A stretch of 64,000 nucleotides of DNA. Origin: Paenibacillus cymbidii (lineage in GTDB: Bacteria > Bacillota > Bacilli > Paenibacillales > NBRC-103111). Positions 54,252 through 62,607 of the stretch are shown here, one piece after another. The position numbers were made by a program, and so were the translations under genes. Location of the stretch: positions 1-64,000 of the forward strand of contig NZ_SHLX01000038.1 in NCBI RefSeq assembly GCF_004764705.1, given 5' to 3'. The notes beneath the pieces are model-generated. The model saw only the letters and a list, made by a program, of their open reading frames with translations. It searched no databases and was not told the DNA's origin. Numbering within the stretch: the stretch's first letter is position 1; the number at the start of each line of letters is the position of its first letter.

Positions 54252-55616
54252 GTGAATACGGCAGCCGGCAGTAACGAGCAACAACTCAGCTACTCGGACG
54301 AATGGAAGCGCACGCATCCGGACGTATGCGTCTACTTGCCGCAGCAACCGGACGGCGACGACGCGGACAACGAGCACTTCCTCGTGTTCGAGGCGCCGTA
54401 CGGCGGCGAGCTGCTGGCGATGTGGACGCAAGGCGCCGCCGAAGGCGGAACGAACCAGCATATCGCGCTGGCGCGCAGCGGCGACGGCGGCACGACCTGG
54501 AGCGCGCCGCAGGAGATCGCCGGTCCGCGGGACGACGGGCATATCGCCAGCTGGGGGTTCCCCGTCGTCAGCCGCAGCGGCAGAATTTATTGCTTCTGCA
54601 CGAAGTTCACCGGCGTTGTCGATACGCATCCGGCAATTACCGGCGTGCTGCAGTGCAAATATTCCGATGACAACGGCCATACGTGGTCGGACGGCGGCAT
54701 CGTGCCGTTCAACCGGACGAATCGGGACCATCCCGATCCCGAGGTGCCGCCCAATTTCATCTTCTGGCAGAAGCCGATCCGCGATGCGCGGGGACGCCAG
54801 ATCGTCGGCCTGACCCGCCATGCCAGCAAATCGGTGCGCAAGGCAAACACCGGCATCGGCTGGCTCGATCAGGAGACACAGTGCGAGTTCGTCCGTTTCG
54901 ACAATATCGAGGAAGGCCCGCATCCGCGCGATTTGCGCCTCGTTTGGCTGGCGCAGGGCGACGACGGCGTGCGCGTGCCGACGCCGGGCGGGAACGGGGG
55001 CAGCTTCGCGCAGGAGCCGAGCCTCGTGCTGCTGCCGGACGGCAGGCTGTTCTGTGTCTTCCGCACGCTGACCGGGCGCATCTGGTACAGCGTATCCGCC
55101 GACGACGGCGAGACGTGGCGGCAGCCGGAGCCGCTCCGCTACGAGGACGGCGGCGCCGAAGTGCTGCATCCCGTTTCGCCGGGGCCGGTCTATGCGCTGG
55201 AGGACGGACGGTTCCTGCTGCTGTACCACAACACGGACGGCCGCACGAACGGCGGCGCGTGGCCGGGCGACTCCAACCTCAACCGGCACCAGGCGTACAT
55301 CGCCGTTGGGGAATACCGGGCGGAGGCACATCAGCCGATCTGGTTCAGCGGCCCGAAGCTGCTGTGCGAGTCCGGCGGCGTGGCGATCGGCGCGAGCCGC
55401 AACGGCGAGCACAATCACGGCAAGCCGTTCCGCGTCGAAGTGGCGACGTATACGAGTTTGACCGAACAGAGCGGGCGTCGCATGCTGTGGTATCCCGACC
55501 GCAAGCACTTTTTGCTCGGGCGGCATATCGCGGACGAGTGGCTGACGGAGCTGAAACCGCCGGAAGGGCCCAGCCTGTACGCTCCGCTCGTGCGGAAGCG
55601 GACGAAAGGAGATTGA
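54252..55616 (+). CDS. BNR/sialidase-like six-bladed propeller protein
   Basis: The 454-residue protein has repeated Asp-box motifs: ARSGDGGTTWSAPQ, KYSDDNGHTWSDGG and SVSADDGETWRQPE, characteristic of the sialidase superfamily. Other segments (NIEEGPHPRDLRLVWL, then SFAQEPSLVLLPDGRLFCVF) are consistent with a six-bladed propeller. It has no signal peptide. It starts with GTG behind GGGAGG and follows the binding protein by 17 bp. A sialidase-like or uronic-acid-related hydrolase is possible, but the specificity cannot be assigned from these motifs. Confidence 0.88.
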   Translation: MNTAAGSNEQQLSYSDEWKRTHPDVCVYLPQQPDGDDADNEHFLVFEAPYGGELLAMWTQGAAEGGTNQHIALARSGDGGTTWSAPQEIAGPRDDGHIASWGFPVVSRSGRIYCFCTKFTGVVDTHPAITGVLQCKYSDDNGHTWSDGGIVPFNRTNRDHPDPEVPPNFIFWQKPIRDARGRQIVGLTRHASKSVRKANTGIGWLDQETQCEFVRFDNIEEGPHPRDLRLVWLAQGDDGVRVPTPGGNGGSFAQEPSLVLLPDGRLFCVFRTLTGRIWYSVSADDGETWRQPEPLRYEDGGAEVLHPVSPGPVYALEDGRFLLLYHNTDGRTNGGAWPGDSNLNRHQAYIAVGEYRAEAHQPIWFSGPKLLCESGGVAIGASRNGEHNHGKPFRVEVATYTSLTEQSGRRMLWYPDRKHFLLGRHIADEWLTELKPPEGPSLYAPLVRKRTKGD

Positions 55617-55622
55617 CCGCGA

Positions 55623-56372
55623 ATGAAGCTGGATCAAGAGTCGCTGGAGGCATACAAGCGTGACGGGTATTTGAAGTACGGCCGGTTGTTGGAGCCGGGC
55701 GAGGTGATCGCGCTGCAGGAAGCGTACATGGCGTCGCTGGAGAAAATGCGCGAGGAGCGCAGGCTCGTGTCGGCCCGCCATGGCGAAACGGCGGACGGGC
55801 GGCAGACCGAGGTGTTCCAGATCCGTTCCGCCCACCTGCACCATCCGCTCTTCAACAAGCTGATGCGCGACCCCCGTCTGCTGGACATCGTGGAAAGCTT
55901 GATCGGTCCGAACATCCGCCTCGTGCTGTTTCAGGGGCTGTACAAACCGCCCCATACCGGCGGCGTCATCGAGTGGCATCAGGACGACTTCTATTTTATG
56001 GTCGACCGTCCCGACGCCGTCGTCAGCTGCTGGCTGGCGCTTGACGACGCCACCGTCGACAACGGCTGCATGTGGGTGGTGCCGGGGCGGCAGCACACGT
56101 TGCTGGAGCATTACTCCAACAAGAAAACGAACGGCGCGGAAATCGTCGGCATGGACGAAACCGGCGCGGTGCCGGTCGAGCTGAAGGCGGGCCAGTGTAT
56201 GTTCCACCATGGGCTGACCCCGCATCGCACGCTGGCGAATACGAGCGGGACGCATCGGCGCGCGCTGGCGATCCATTTCATGGATGCGCTGGCCGTGCCG
56301 CTCGGCGAAGGCCGCAAGAAGGAGCCGGCGGAGAACATGCCGGTGCTAAGGGGCAGCGCCGTCAGCTGGTAG
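55623..56372 (+). CDS. PhyH family dioxygenase, copy 2
   Basis: The 249-residue protein has the iron motif H-x-D in EWHQDDFYFMVDRPDAVVSC (about residues 118-120) and a distal histidine in CMFHHGLTPHRTLANTSGTH (about 200), with the 2-oxoglutarate-binding arginine after it. It begins 6 bases after the BNR protein, with AAAGGAGATTGACCGCGA upstream, and precedes a sugar isomerase-like gene. It is most like short PhyH proteins that hydroxylate small metabolites, so a role in the same carbohydrate pathway is likely. Confidence 0.92.
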   Translation: MKLDQESLEAYKRDGYLKYGRLLEPGEVIALQEAYMASLEKMREERRLVSARHGETADGRQTEVFQIRSAHLHHPLFNKLMRDPRLLDIVESLIGPNIRLVLFQGLYKPPHTGGVIEWHQDDFYFMVDRPDAVVSCWLALDDATVDNGCMWVVPGRQHTLLEHYSNKKTNGAEIVGMDETGAVPVELKAGQCMFHHGLTPHRTLANTSGTHRRALAIHFMDALAVPLGEGRKKEPAENMPVLRGSAVSW

Positions 56373-56400
56373 CGGCGGAACAATAGCGAGGAAGGTGCAT

Positions 56401-57246
56401 GTGGTGACCAAGATTGGCATTTGTTCGTTCAGTTTTCATCGCCTGCTGGCGAGCGGCAAGCAGGACATGTTCGGCTATATTCGCGATTGCAAGGAGCTTG
56501 GCTGCACGCAGCTCGATCCGTGGAATGCGCATCTCGCCCCGCTCAAGGAGGGGGACAAAGCTTACCTCGCCGCACCGGGACCGGCCGAGCCTTACCCGCT
56601 CAGCGCCGCGGACGAGGACTATTTGGCCAAGGTCAAACAAGCTGCGGACGAGGCCGGCCTGCCATTTGGCTGCATCGCGGTGGATGGCGTGCCGATGTAC
56701 AAGGAGCTTGCGGAGGAACGCGACAAAAGCAGGGAAGTCGCCTATCGCTGGATCGACATTGCGCAGCGGCTCGGCGCCGCGCAGCTGCGCTTCGATACGG
56801 GCAATTTCCGCGAGTTGACGGAAGAGATATTGATCTTTATCAGCTCCGCCTACCGTCATCTGATCGAGCGGGCATCCGCTTGCGGCATTGAGGTGCTGGT
56901 GGAAAATCATTACGGCCTGATGACCGACCCTCAGGTGCTTGTGCGCGTTCTCGAAGCAACGCCCGGGCTCGGCTTGCTGCTCGATTCGTACAACTGGCTG
57001 CCCGGACGCCAGGCGGAAGGCTGGGTTCGTTGTTGCCGCTACGCCCGACTTACCCACGTCAAGACGTTTGCGTTCGCCGACGACGGTCAGGAGCTGACCC
57101 AGCACATCCCGCATTTTATTAACATGCTGGTCGATAGCGGGTACGACGGCGCATGGGGAATCGAAAGCATCCCGAAATTGGACGAGGACGAAATCGGCGG
57201 CGCGCGCAAAACGGCGGAGTTGATCATCAGCTCGCTGCAGAATTGA
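56401..57246 (+). CDS. Sugar phosphate isomerase/epimerase-like TIM barrel protein
   Basis: The 281-residue protein is a xylose-isomerase-like TIM barrel: KIGICSFSFHRLLASGKQDM at the start, IEVLVENHYGLMTDPQVLVR (metal-binding glutamate) and LLLDSYNWLPGR then ARLTHVKTFAF in the later strands, ending DGAWGIESIPKLDEDE. It likely isomerises or epimerises a sugar or related keto compound using a divalent metal. Start choice is between GTG 56401 and GTG 56404; AGGAAGG is well placed for either. A second GTG at 56395 is less likely. It ends the plus-strand operon. Confidence 0.9.
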   Translation: MVTKIGICSFSFHRLLASGKQDMFGYIRDCKELGCTQLDPWNAHLAPLKEGDKAYLAAPGPAEPYPLSAADEDYLAKVKQAADEAGLPFGCIAVDGVPMYKELAEERDKSREVAYRWIDIAQRLGAAQLRFDTGNFRELTEEILIFISSAYRHLIERASACGIEVLVENHYGLMTDPQVLVRVLEATPGLGLLLDSYNWLPGRQAEGWVRCCRYARLTHVKTFAFADDGQELTQHIPHFINMLVDSGYDGAWGIESIPKLDEDEIGGARKTAELIISSLQN

Positions 57247-57447
57247 CGCCGGCGCCTTTCAAACGAAGGGACTTTGCAGGAAAAAGGAAACGCAACGACG
57301 GTTGTGAGACGGGCTGCCGCCTGGCGTGGATATCGGCGCGCGGCGGCGGCCCGTTTCGTCTGCAGACGGGAGGAAGCCAATAAATGTGTACAGCCGAGTG
57401 GCCTATGATGAACGACGAGTTCGAGGTGACGGGGCGTTCCGCCCTAT

Positions 57448-57475
57448 CCCGCAATGCGCCTGAACGCATTGCGGG
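57448..57475. terminator. Hairpin terminator between convergent genes
   Basis: CCCGCAATGCG and CGCATTGCGGG form a perfect 11-bp stem with a 6-base loop. It lies between the TIM-barrel gene and the convergent PhyH gene. The T content after the plus-strand stem is low (CTTCCTGTT). Confidence 0.65.
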
Positions 57476-57489
57476 CTTCCTGTTCGCGG

Positions 57490-58254
57490 TCAATGCGCGC
57501 CGGGGTATTCGCGGAACGTCGGATTATAGCCGCATACCATCGGACTGTGTTCCCACTTGACATTGATGTCGTATAGCGGCGGATCGGCCGGATCGCGGTA
57601 TTGGAACAACACGTTGCGTCGTGGCCGCGAACTGCGGTTCACATGCGAGCCATGGATCGTCAGGTAATGGAAGAACAGCACGTCGCCCGCCGACGCCGGA
57701 CAAGGCGTGCCCATGTCGATCGGATATTCGCGATGATCCAGGTAATGGCGCCCGGCGTGCGGAATCGGCCCTTGCTTGTGCGAGCCGGGAATAACGCGAA
57801 TACAGCCGTTCTCGTCGTCCGCGTCGTCGAGATGGATGCTCGCCGCCAGCATCGTATGCCGCTCATGGGGGAAATACGGATAGTCCTGGTGCATGGGGAA
57901 CGCCGCGCCGGTTTCCGGCGGTTTGACCAGCATTTTGCTGTGGTGCAGCTGCACGTTCGGGCCGATCAGCCGCGTCAGCACGGCTTTCATGTGCGGATGG
58001 CTCATGGCGTCCGTAAACACCGCGTCATGGAAGTGCACGTCGTGAAATCCTTTGAGCACCAGCTTTTTGTACTCTTCCGGCGGGATGTGGTCGGCGGGCC
58101 AGGCGACGTTTTTGTCGAACTTGGAGGCTGCCGCACGCTCGATAATGAGCGCGACGGCGGTCCGCATTTCCTCCACCTCCTGCTGCGTAAAGACGCCCTT
58201 GACGAGCAAATAGCCGTGGTCCCGATAAAACGCGGCGTCCTGCGAATGAATCAT
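57490..58254 (-). CDS. PhyH family dioxygenase, copy 3
   Basis: The 254-residue protein has iron motif H-x-D in FPMHQDYPYFPHERHTMLAA (about residues 125-127) and a distal histidine in FHYLTIHGSHVNRSSRPRRN (about 205). The start MIHSQDAAFYRDHG at 58254 is set by GGGAGG with good spacing; an ATG at 58260 lies too close to the site. It diverges from an AraC regulator at 58438 across a 183-bp gap, so the two share a control region. The presence of an adjacent AraC gene suggests inducible expression. Confidence 0.9.
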   Translation of the reverse strand: MIHSQDAAFYRDHGYLLVKGVFTQQEVEEMRTAVALIIERAAASKFDKNVAWPADHIPPEEYKKLVLKGFHDVHFHDAVFTDAMSHPHMKAVLTRLIGPNVQLHHSKMLVKPPETGAAFPMHQDYPYFPHERHTMLAASIHLDDADDENGCIRVIPGSHKQGPIPHAGRHYLDHREYPIDMGTPCPASAGDVLFFHYLTIHGSHVNRSSRPRRNVLFQYRDPADPPLYDINVKWEHSPMVCGYNPTFREYPGAH

Positions 58255-58437
58255 GTGCATAGCCTCCCGTAGAAATGTGGACAATCGTTTGCCGGCATCC
58301 TCATCATACCGCGCGGGCGGCGCCCCGTATTTGCACGATCCGGCCACGGCCGTACACTTTGCGGTCATCCGTTCATTCAGTCTGACCGGGCGGAACAAGT
58401 AGAACCCCACTCACCGCCAGAACAGGAGGCGCACCGC

Positions 58438-59334
58438 ATGCATGCGGAAGTGTGGAAACAGGCGCGCAATTTGCTCAACCGGCTCGCCGACGCTCCTGCG
58501 CCCGAAGCGTATCGCTTTCACATCCACTACTGGGGCGTAACGCCGAATCATCGCGACAACCCGGTGCACCGCCACTCTTTTGTGGAGATATGTTATGTCG
58601 CGGAAGGACGCGGGGAATACGCCGAAAACGGGACAACGCATGCGCTCGAGCCGGGTACGCTCTTCTGCTCGCGCCCCTGGCGGATGCACCAGATCCGCAG
58701 CCGAACGGGCATGCTGCTGCTGTACGTAGCCTTCGAGGCGGACGAATCGCGCATGGGCGACGGCGCACGGCGGCGGTTCGAAGCGCTGCTGCAAGGGCAT
58801 ACCGTCGTATTGCCCGGCCGGGAGGACGCTCCCGTCGCGCTGCAATGGCGATCGCTGCTGGAGTGGGCAGGCATGGCGAACATTAGCCGCGACGTGCTGG
58901 ACAGCGCCATCGATGCACTGCTCGCAGCGCTGGTGTTTACCTTCGGCGGGCAGACGGACCAGGCAGCCGATCCCGCCGAATGGAGCAAACCTGCCGAACT
59001 GCTGCTGCGGGAAGCACGGCTGTTCATCGGCAACAATCTGCCGGAGATGTTGACGCTTGAAGGCGTTGCCGGCTACCTTCACGTTTCGGCCCGCCATCTG
59101 TCCCGCCTGTTCTCTCGCGAGTTGGGCCTCCCCTTCTCGCGCTACGTCAGGCTCGAGCGGGTGCGGCAGGCCGAGCTGCTGCTGGCGGGCACCGATTGGC
59201 CGCTCAAGCGCATCGCCGGCGAAACGGGCTTCGACACGGAGCATTACTTGTCCCGCGTCTTCCGCCAGGAACGCGGGCTGCCGCCCGGCCAGTTCCGCGA
59301 GTGGCTTCGGCGCGATTGCAATATCAACCCATGA
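58438..59334 (+). CDS. AraC family regulator
   Basis: The 298-residue protein has an N-terminal cupin-like sensing domain (VHRHSFVEICYVAEGRGEYA, then HALEPGTLFCSRPWRMHQIR, about 42-90) and a C-terminal AraC double helix-turn-helix (LTLEGVAGYLHVSARHLSRL and RIAGETGFDTEHYLSRVFRQ). CAGGAGGCG precedes the ATG. It lies between divergent PhyH genes (57490 minus and 59353 plus) and probably controls both; the downstream PhyH starts 18 bp after its stop. Confidence 0.93.
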   Translation: MHAEVWKQARNLLNRLADAPAPEAYRFHIHYWGVTPNHRDNPVHRHSFVEICYVAEGRGEYAENGTTHALEPGTLFCSRPWRMHQIRSRTGMLLLYVAFEADESRMGDGARRRFEALLQGHTVVLPGREDAPVALQWRSLLEWAGMANISRDVLDSAIDALLAALVFTFGGQTDQAADPAEWSKPAELLLREARLFIGNNLPEMLTLEGVAGYLHVSARHLSRLFSRELGLPFSRYVRLERVRQAELLLAGTDWPLKRIAGETGFDTEHYLSRVFRQERGLPPGQFREWLRRDCNINP

Positions 59335-59352
59335 ACAAGCGAGGGAATCCGA

Positions 59353-60204
59353 ATGGAACAGCAGAAACCGCTGGTTAGCGCGCAGGACGTCGCCTTTTTC
59401 CAGGAGATGGGGTATTGGGTATCCCCCGTTGTCTTAGGGCCGGAGCGACTGGCCCAGCTGATCGCGCATATGGAGCAAGTATACGAAGGACAATTTGAAA
59501 CCGGGCGTTCACCCTGGCCCGGCTACTGGCAGCCCGGCGGCAATCCGCAAGCGCTGCGGCGCACCGTCAACGCAAGCTGGTCGGACCACACACTGTATGC
59601 GCTGGCAACCGATCCCGTCATCGGCGCGATGGCAGGCGCCCTGATGCAGGCCGACTGCATTCGCTTCTGGCATGACCAGCTGCTGTACAAACCGGGGAGG
59701 GGCACGGGGCGCGAGACCGAAAAGGCCAACGTCGGCTGGCACCAGGACTGGTCCTACTGGCAAAACTGCCTCGAGCCGTCGCTTGTCACCGCCTGGGTCG
59801 CATTTGCCGACACGGACGAGAATAGCGGCTGCATGCAGGTGGTACCGGGCAGCAACCGATGGGGGCTGGTGAAAATCAACGACTTTTTCGACCAGGATCT
59901 GCAGCGCCAGCAGCGCGATATCGAACGCGCGGCAGGCCGGACGTTCCGGCCTCAGCCGGTCCCGCTGAAGGCCGGGCAAATCAGCTTTCATCACGCGCTG
60001 ACGATCCACGGCAGCGGCCCGAACCGTTCGGACGCGCCGCGACGATCGCTCGCCGTCCATTTGATGACCGGCAACACGCGATACAAGAAGTTCGTGAAGG
60101 ATCATATGAATGTGCTGCTGATGCGCGAGGACGGAGCACAGTTGAACGAAGGCGATCTGTTCGCGGGCAGGCACTTTCCCGTGCTGTACCCGAAGGCGGA
60201 TTGA
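59353..60204 (+). CDS. PhyH family dioxygenase, copy 4
   Basis: The 283-residue protein has iron motif H-x-D in NVGWHQDWSYWQNCLEPSLV (about residues 130-132) and a distal histidine in FHHALTIHGSGPNRSDAPRR (about 220) with the 2-oxoglutarate arginine. It follows the AraC regulator by 18 bp and is likely cotranscribed. It diverges in sequence from copy 3, so the two probably have different substrates or serve sequential steps. An extragenic palindromic element follows 54 bp downstream. Confidence 0.9.
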   Translation: MEQQKPLVSAQDVAFFQEMGYWVSPVVLGPERLAQLIAHMEQVYEGQFETGRSPWPGYWQPGGNPQALRRTVNASWSDHTLYALATDPVIGAMAGALMQADCIRFWHDQLLYKPGRGTGRETEKANVGWHQDWSYWQNCLEPSLVTAWVAFADTDENSGCMQVVPGSNRWGLVKINDFFDQDLQRQQRDIERAAGRTFRPQPVPLKAGQISFHHALTIHGSGPNRSDAPRRSLAVHLMTGNTRYKKFVKDHMNVLLMREDGAQLNEGDLFAGRHFPVLYPKAD

Positions 60205-60257
60205 ACGAAGCCGGAAGCGGGACGAGGGATGTTGTCAGGTTACCTTATAGGGGATTG

Positions 60258-60347
60258 CCAAATAGGCCATGTTCGATATGTTCGATGGCCTATTTGGTCT
60301 AAAGTGGGCTTTCTGAATTAAAATATCCAGCGATTTCACTGGCTATT
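60258..60347. repeat. Extragenic palindromic element, copy 4 (two hairpins)
   Basis: Unit one (60258-60297) is a perfect 13-bp stem CCAAATAGGCCAT/ATGGCCTATTTGG with a 14-base loop. Unit two (60322-60347) is AATATCCAG...CTGGCTATT, imperfect. The order GGCC unit then CCAG unit matches copy 2 at 32704-32780. It lies between PhyH copy 4 and the convergent oxidoreductase gene and could serve as terminator for both. Confidence 0.8.
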
Positions 60348-60378
60348 CGTGCGAATCTGCGCGCCGCAGTGGGCGACC

Positions 60379-61473
60379 TTACAAGGTCCAGTCAAGCTCT
60401 ACCTCGCGGCCGGTGCGCGACGATTCATAAATCGCTCCGAGCACCAGGTTGCTGGCCAGACCGGTCATCGCCGTGGTGACAGGCTTCTCTTCGCCGCGCA
60501 CGCAGGCAAGAAAGTGGCGGCTCATCCGCAGCCGCGAGCCTTCGTCGTCGGCCGGTGTCGCAAGCTCCAACTCCACTTCGCGGTCGAAGCGCTCCGTCAG
60601 CAGCTTGCCCCGGCTGCCGCGATAGGCCGCTCCGCCTTCCGTGCCGAGCAAGTGGACGAAAGGAGCGCTGTCGGTATCGAGATGAACCGCCCAGCTTGCT
60701 TCAAGCGACAACATGCTGCCGTCATCCATGCGGATGAGCGCCGCCGCCATATCCTCCACGTCGAAACGGCCGTTCCAGTCCGGGGTTCCCCAGGTGCCGA
60801 TCCCCCGCCGCTGCGGGCCCAGTTCGGCATAAACCGAACCGTAGACGGCCACCGGCCGCGGACCGCCCATCAGATGCAGCGACAGATCGAGCATGTGCAC
60901 GCCGATGTCGATCAGCGGTCCGCCGCCCGACTGCGCCTTCTGCGTAAACCAGGTGCCCCAGCCGGGAATGCCTTTGCGCCGCAGCCAGCCGGCCTTGACG
61001 TGGTAGATGCGGCCGAACGCTTGCTTGTCCGCCTGCGCCTTGATCGCCTGCGCGACCCATTCCCAGCGCATTTGATGGCCGACCAGCAGCACCCGTCCCG
61101 ACTCCCGTTCGACCCGGACAATATCCTTGGCGGAAGCGGTGTCGATCGCCATCGGTTTTTCCAGCAGCACATGTTTGCCCGCCCGCAGCGCCTGAATGGC
61201 GAGCGGCGCATGGGACAGGTTGGGCACGGCGATGACGACTGCGTCAATCGAAGGGTCGCCAATGATCGCCTCCGCGCTGTCCGCCACTGTGCCGATTTGG
61301 TGCTCCAGCTTTCGCCGTTCGGCCAGATGACGGTTCATGTCGGTGACCAGGGCCAGCTCGACGCCGGGCAGTTGTTTGAACGCGCTCATGTGAGCATGGC
61401 CGATGTTGCCGGCGCCGATGATGCCGAGGCGGATGGCGCCGCCGCTTCCGCGGGTTGCGGATTGAGATGTCAT
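60379..61473 (-). CDS. Gfo/Idh/MocA family oxidoreductase
   Basis: The 364-residue protein has an N-terminal Rossmann fold with LGIIGAGNIGHAHMSAFKQL (GxGxxG, about residues 16-35), VVIAVPNLSHAPLAIQALRA and HVLLEKPMAIDTASAKDIVR with the catalytic lysine in EKP (about 104). The C-terminal domain has GGGPLIDIGVHMLDLSLHL, containing the typical Asp-His pair. It oxidises or reduces a sugar, inositol or amino-sugar derivative with NAD(P). It fits the carbohydrate setting of this region. The gene is divergent from the AraC regulator at 61633. Confidence 0.95.
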   Translation of the reverse strand: MTSQSATRGSGGAIRLGIIGAGNIGHAHMSAFKQLPGVELALVTDMNRHLAERRKLEHQIGTVADSAEAIIGDPSIDAVVIAVPNLSHAPLAIQALRAGKHVLLEKPMAIDTASAKDIVRVERESGRVLLVGHQMRWEWVAQAIKAQADKQAFGRIYHVKAGWLRRKGIPGWGTWFTQKAQSGGGPLIDIGVHMLDLSLHLMGGPRPVAVYGSVYAELGPQRRGIGTWGTPDWNGRFDVEDMAAALIRMDDGSMLSLEASWAVHLDTDSAPFVHLLGTEGGAAYRGSRGKLLTERFDREVELELATPADDEGSRLRMSRHFLACVRGEEKPVTTAMTGLASNLVLGAIYESSRTGREVELDWTL

Positions 61474-61632
61474 GCAAGTTCCTCCGGATCGTTCAAAGTT
61501 GCGGCTCCGTCATCGGGCAACCCCGCCGAGTGCCGCCCCTTTATCATATACGCCGCCGCCGCGGCGATCAGGCCATATTTGGCAAGGATATCTCACCTTT
61601 TGACCGCCATTTTGCGCGCAAGGAGCCGGACC

Positions 61633-62505
61633 ATGAGCATGTACCCCAAATATTTGGCGGAATACCCGAACATGAACGGCGCGCTGCCGTTTCATATCAG
61701 CATCAACGCGTCCGATACCGGCTTCAAGCCGCACAGCCACAGCTATATGGAGCTGTCCCTGGTCATTGCCGGGAAAGGACGGGAGCGGATCAACGGCGCC
61801 TGGCATCCGATGCGTCCCGGTACGTTGACGCTCGTCCGCCCGCACGACATTCACGAAATTGTCGCCGAACCGGGAAGCGCCCTGCAGCTGTACAATTGCA
61901 TCTTTGGCCTGCATCTGTGGCCGGCGAGCGAGCTGGCCGCCCGCTTCGACGAAACGGAGCCGGACACCGCCCCCGTGCCATCGCACGTGCACACCGAGGG
62001 CCAGGCACAACGGACAATGGACGCGTTGTTCCGGAGCTTGTACGACGAGTACCGGGGAAACGGGCATTGGCGCCACGAGCTGTTGCGCAGCAAGCTGATC
62101 GAAGCGCTTGTGATGTTCGACCGGCTCCGCAGACCGCAAACTGCCGAGGCGGCGGTCGGCCGTCCGGGACAGCCGGAAACGATTCGGCGCATCGTGCGGC
62201 ATGTGCAGCTGCACTTCAGGGAAGAATTGACGCTGACAAGCGTGGCGGAGACGTTTCATTGCGGCAAGTCCCGGTTGAGCAAATGGTTCAAGCAGGCAAC
62301 CGGGCACAGTTTTGTCGGCTTCCTGCACGAAACGCGCTTGCATTACGCCTGCGGACTGCTGGCGTCGACCGATCTCCATGTCGTGGACGTGGCGCTCGAA
62401 GCGGGCTTCGGCTCGTACAAAACGTTCTCCCGCCTGTTTCGTTCGCATCGCGGGACTTATCCGCTCGCCTACCGCCGCTTGCACCGGACAACCGATCACC
62501 CGTAG
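61633..62505 (+). CDS. AraC family regulator
   Basis: The 290-residue protein has a cupin-like sensing domain (FKPHSHSYMELSLVIAGKGR, then LTLVRPHDIHEIVAEPGS, about 30-80) and a C-terminal AraC module (LTLTSVAETFHCGKSRLSKW and DVALEAGFGSYKTFSRLFRS). The start MSMYPKYLAEYPNMN at 61633 has AAGGAG upstream; the frame is open far upstream but only as the antisense of the oxidoreductase gene. It is divergent from that gene across 159 bp and may control it. Confidence 0.93.
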   Translation: MSMYPKYLAEYPNMNGALPFHISINASDTGFKPHSHSYMELSLVIAGKGRERINGAWHPMRPGTLTLVRPHDIHEIVAEPGSALQLYNCIFGLHLWPASELAARFDETEPDTAPVPSHVHTEGQAQRTMDALFRSLYDEYRGNGHWRHELLRSKLIEALVMFDRLRRPQTAEAAVGRPGQPETIRRIVRHVQLHFREELTLTSVAETFHCGKSRLSKWFKQATGHSFVGFLHETRLHYACGLLASTDLHVVDVALEAGFGSYKTFSRLFRSHRGTYPLAYRRLHRTTDHP

Positions 62506-62528
62506 CCAGCATTGCGCAGCAAATAAAA

Positions 62529-62557
62529 CGAAGGCCGCCCGTCCCGGGCAGCCTTCG
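62529..62557. terminator. Bidirectional hairpin terminator
   Basis: CGAAGGCCGCCCG and CGGGCAGCCTTCG form a 13-bp stem with a single C-A mismatch around TCC. It sits between the convergent AraC and heparinase-like genes, with TATTTGT after it on the plus strand and AT-rich sequence on the other side. Confidence 0.7.
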
Positions 62558-62607
62558 TATTTGTCCGTTAATCCCGCTTCATTACCTGCCTGCAGCCTCC
62601 GCCGTCG

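Noticed and set aside
54252..55616. Definite sialidase
   Set aside because: The Asp-box motifs are present, but I could not identify the arginine triad and nucleophile tyrosine with confidence, so only the propeller fold is claimed.
60349..61632. Upstream extension of the AraC regulator frame at 61633
   Set aside because: It is antisense to the Gfo/Idh/MocA gene and lacks a ribosome binding site. The ATG at 61633 has AAGGAG at the right distance.
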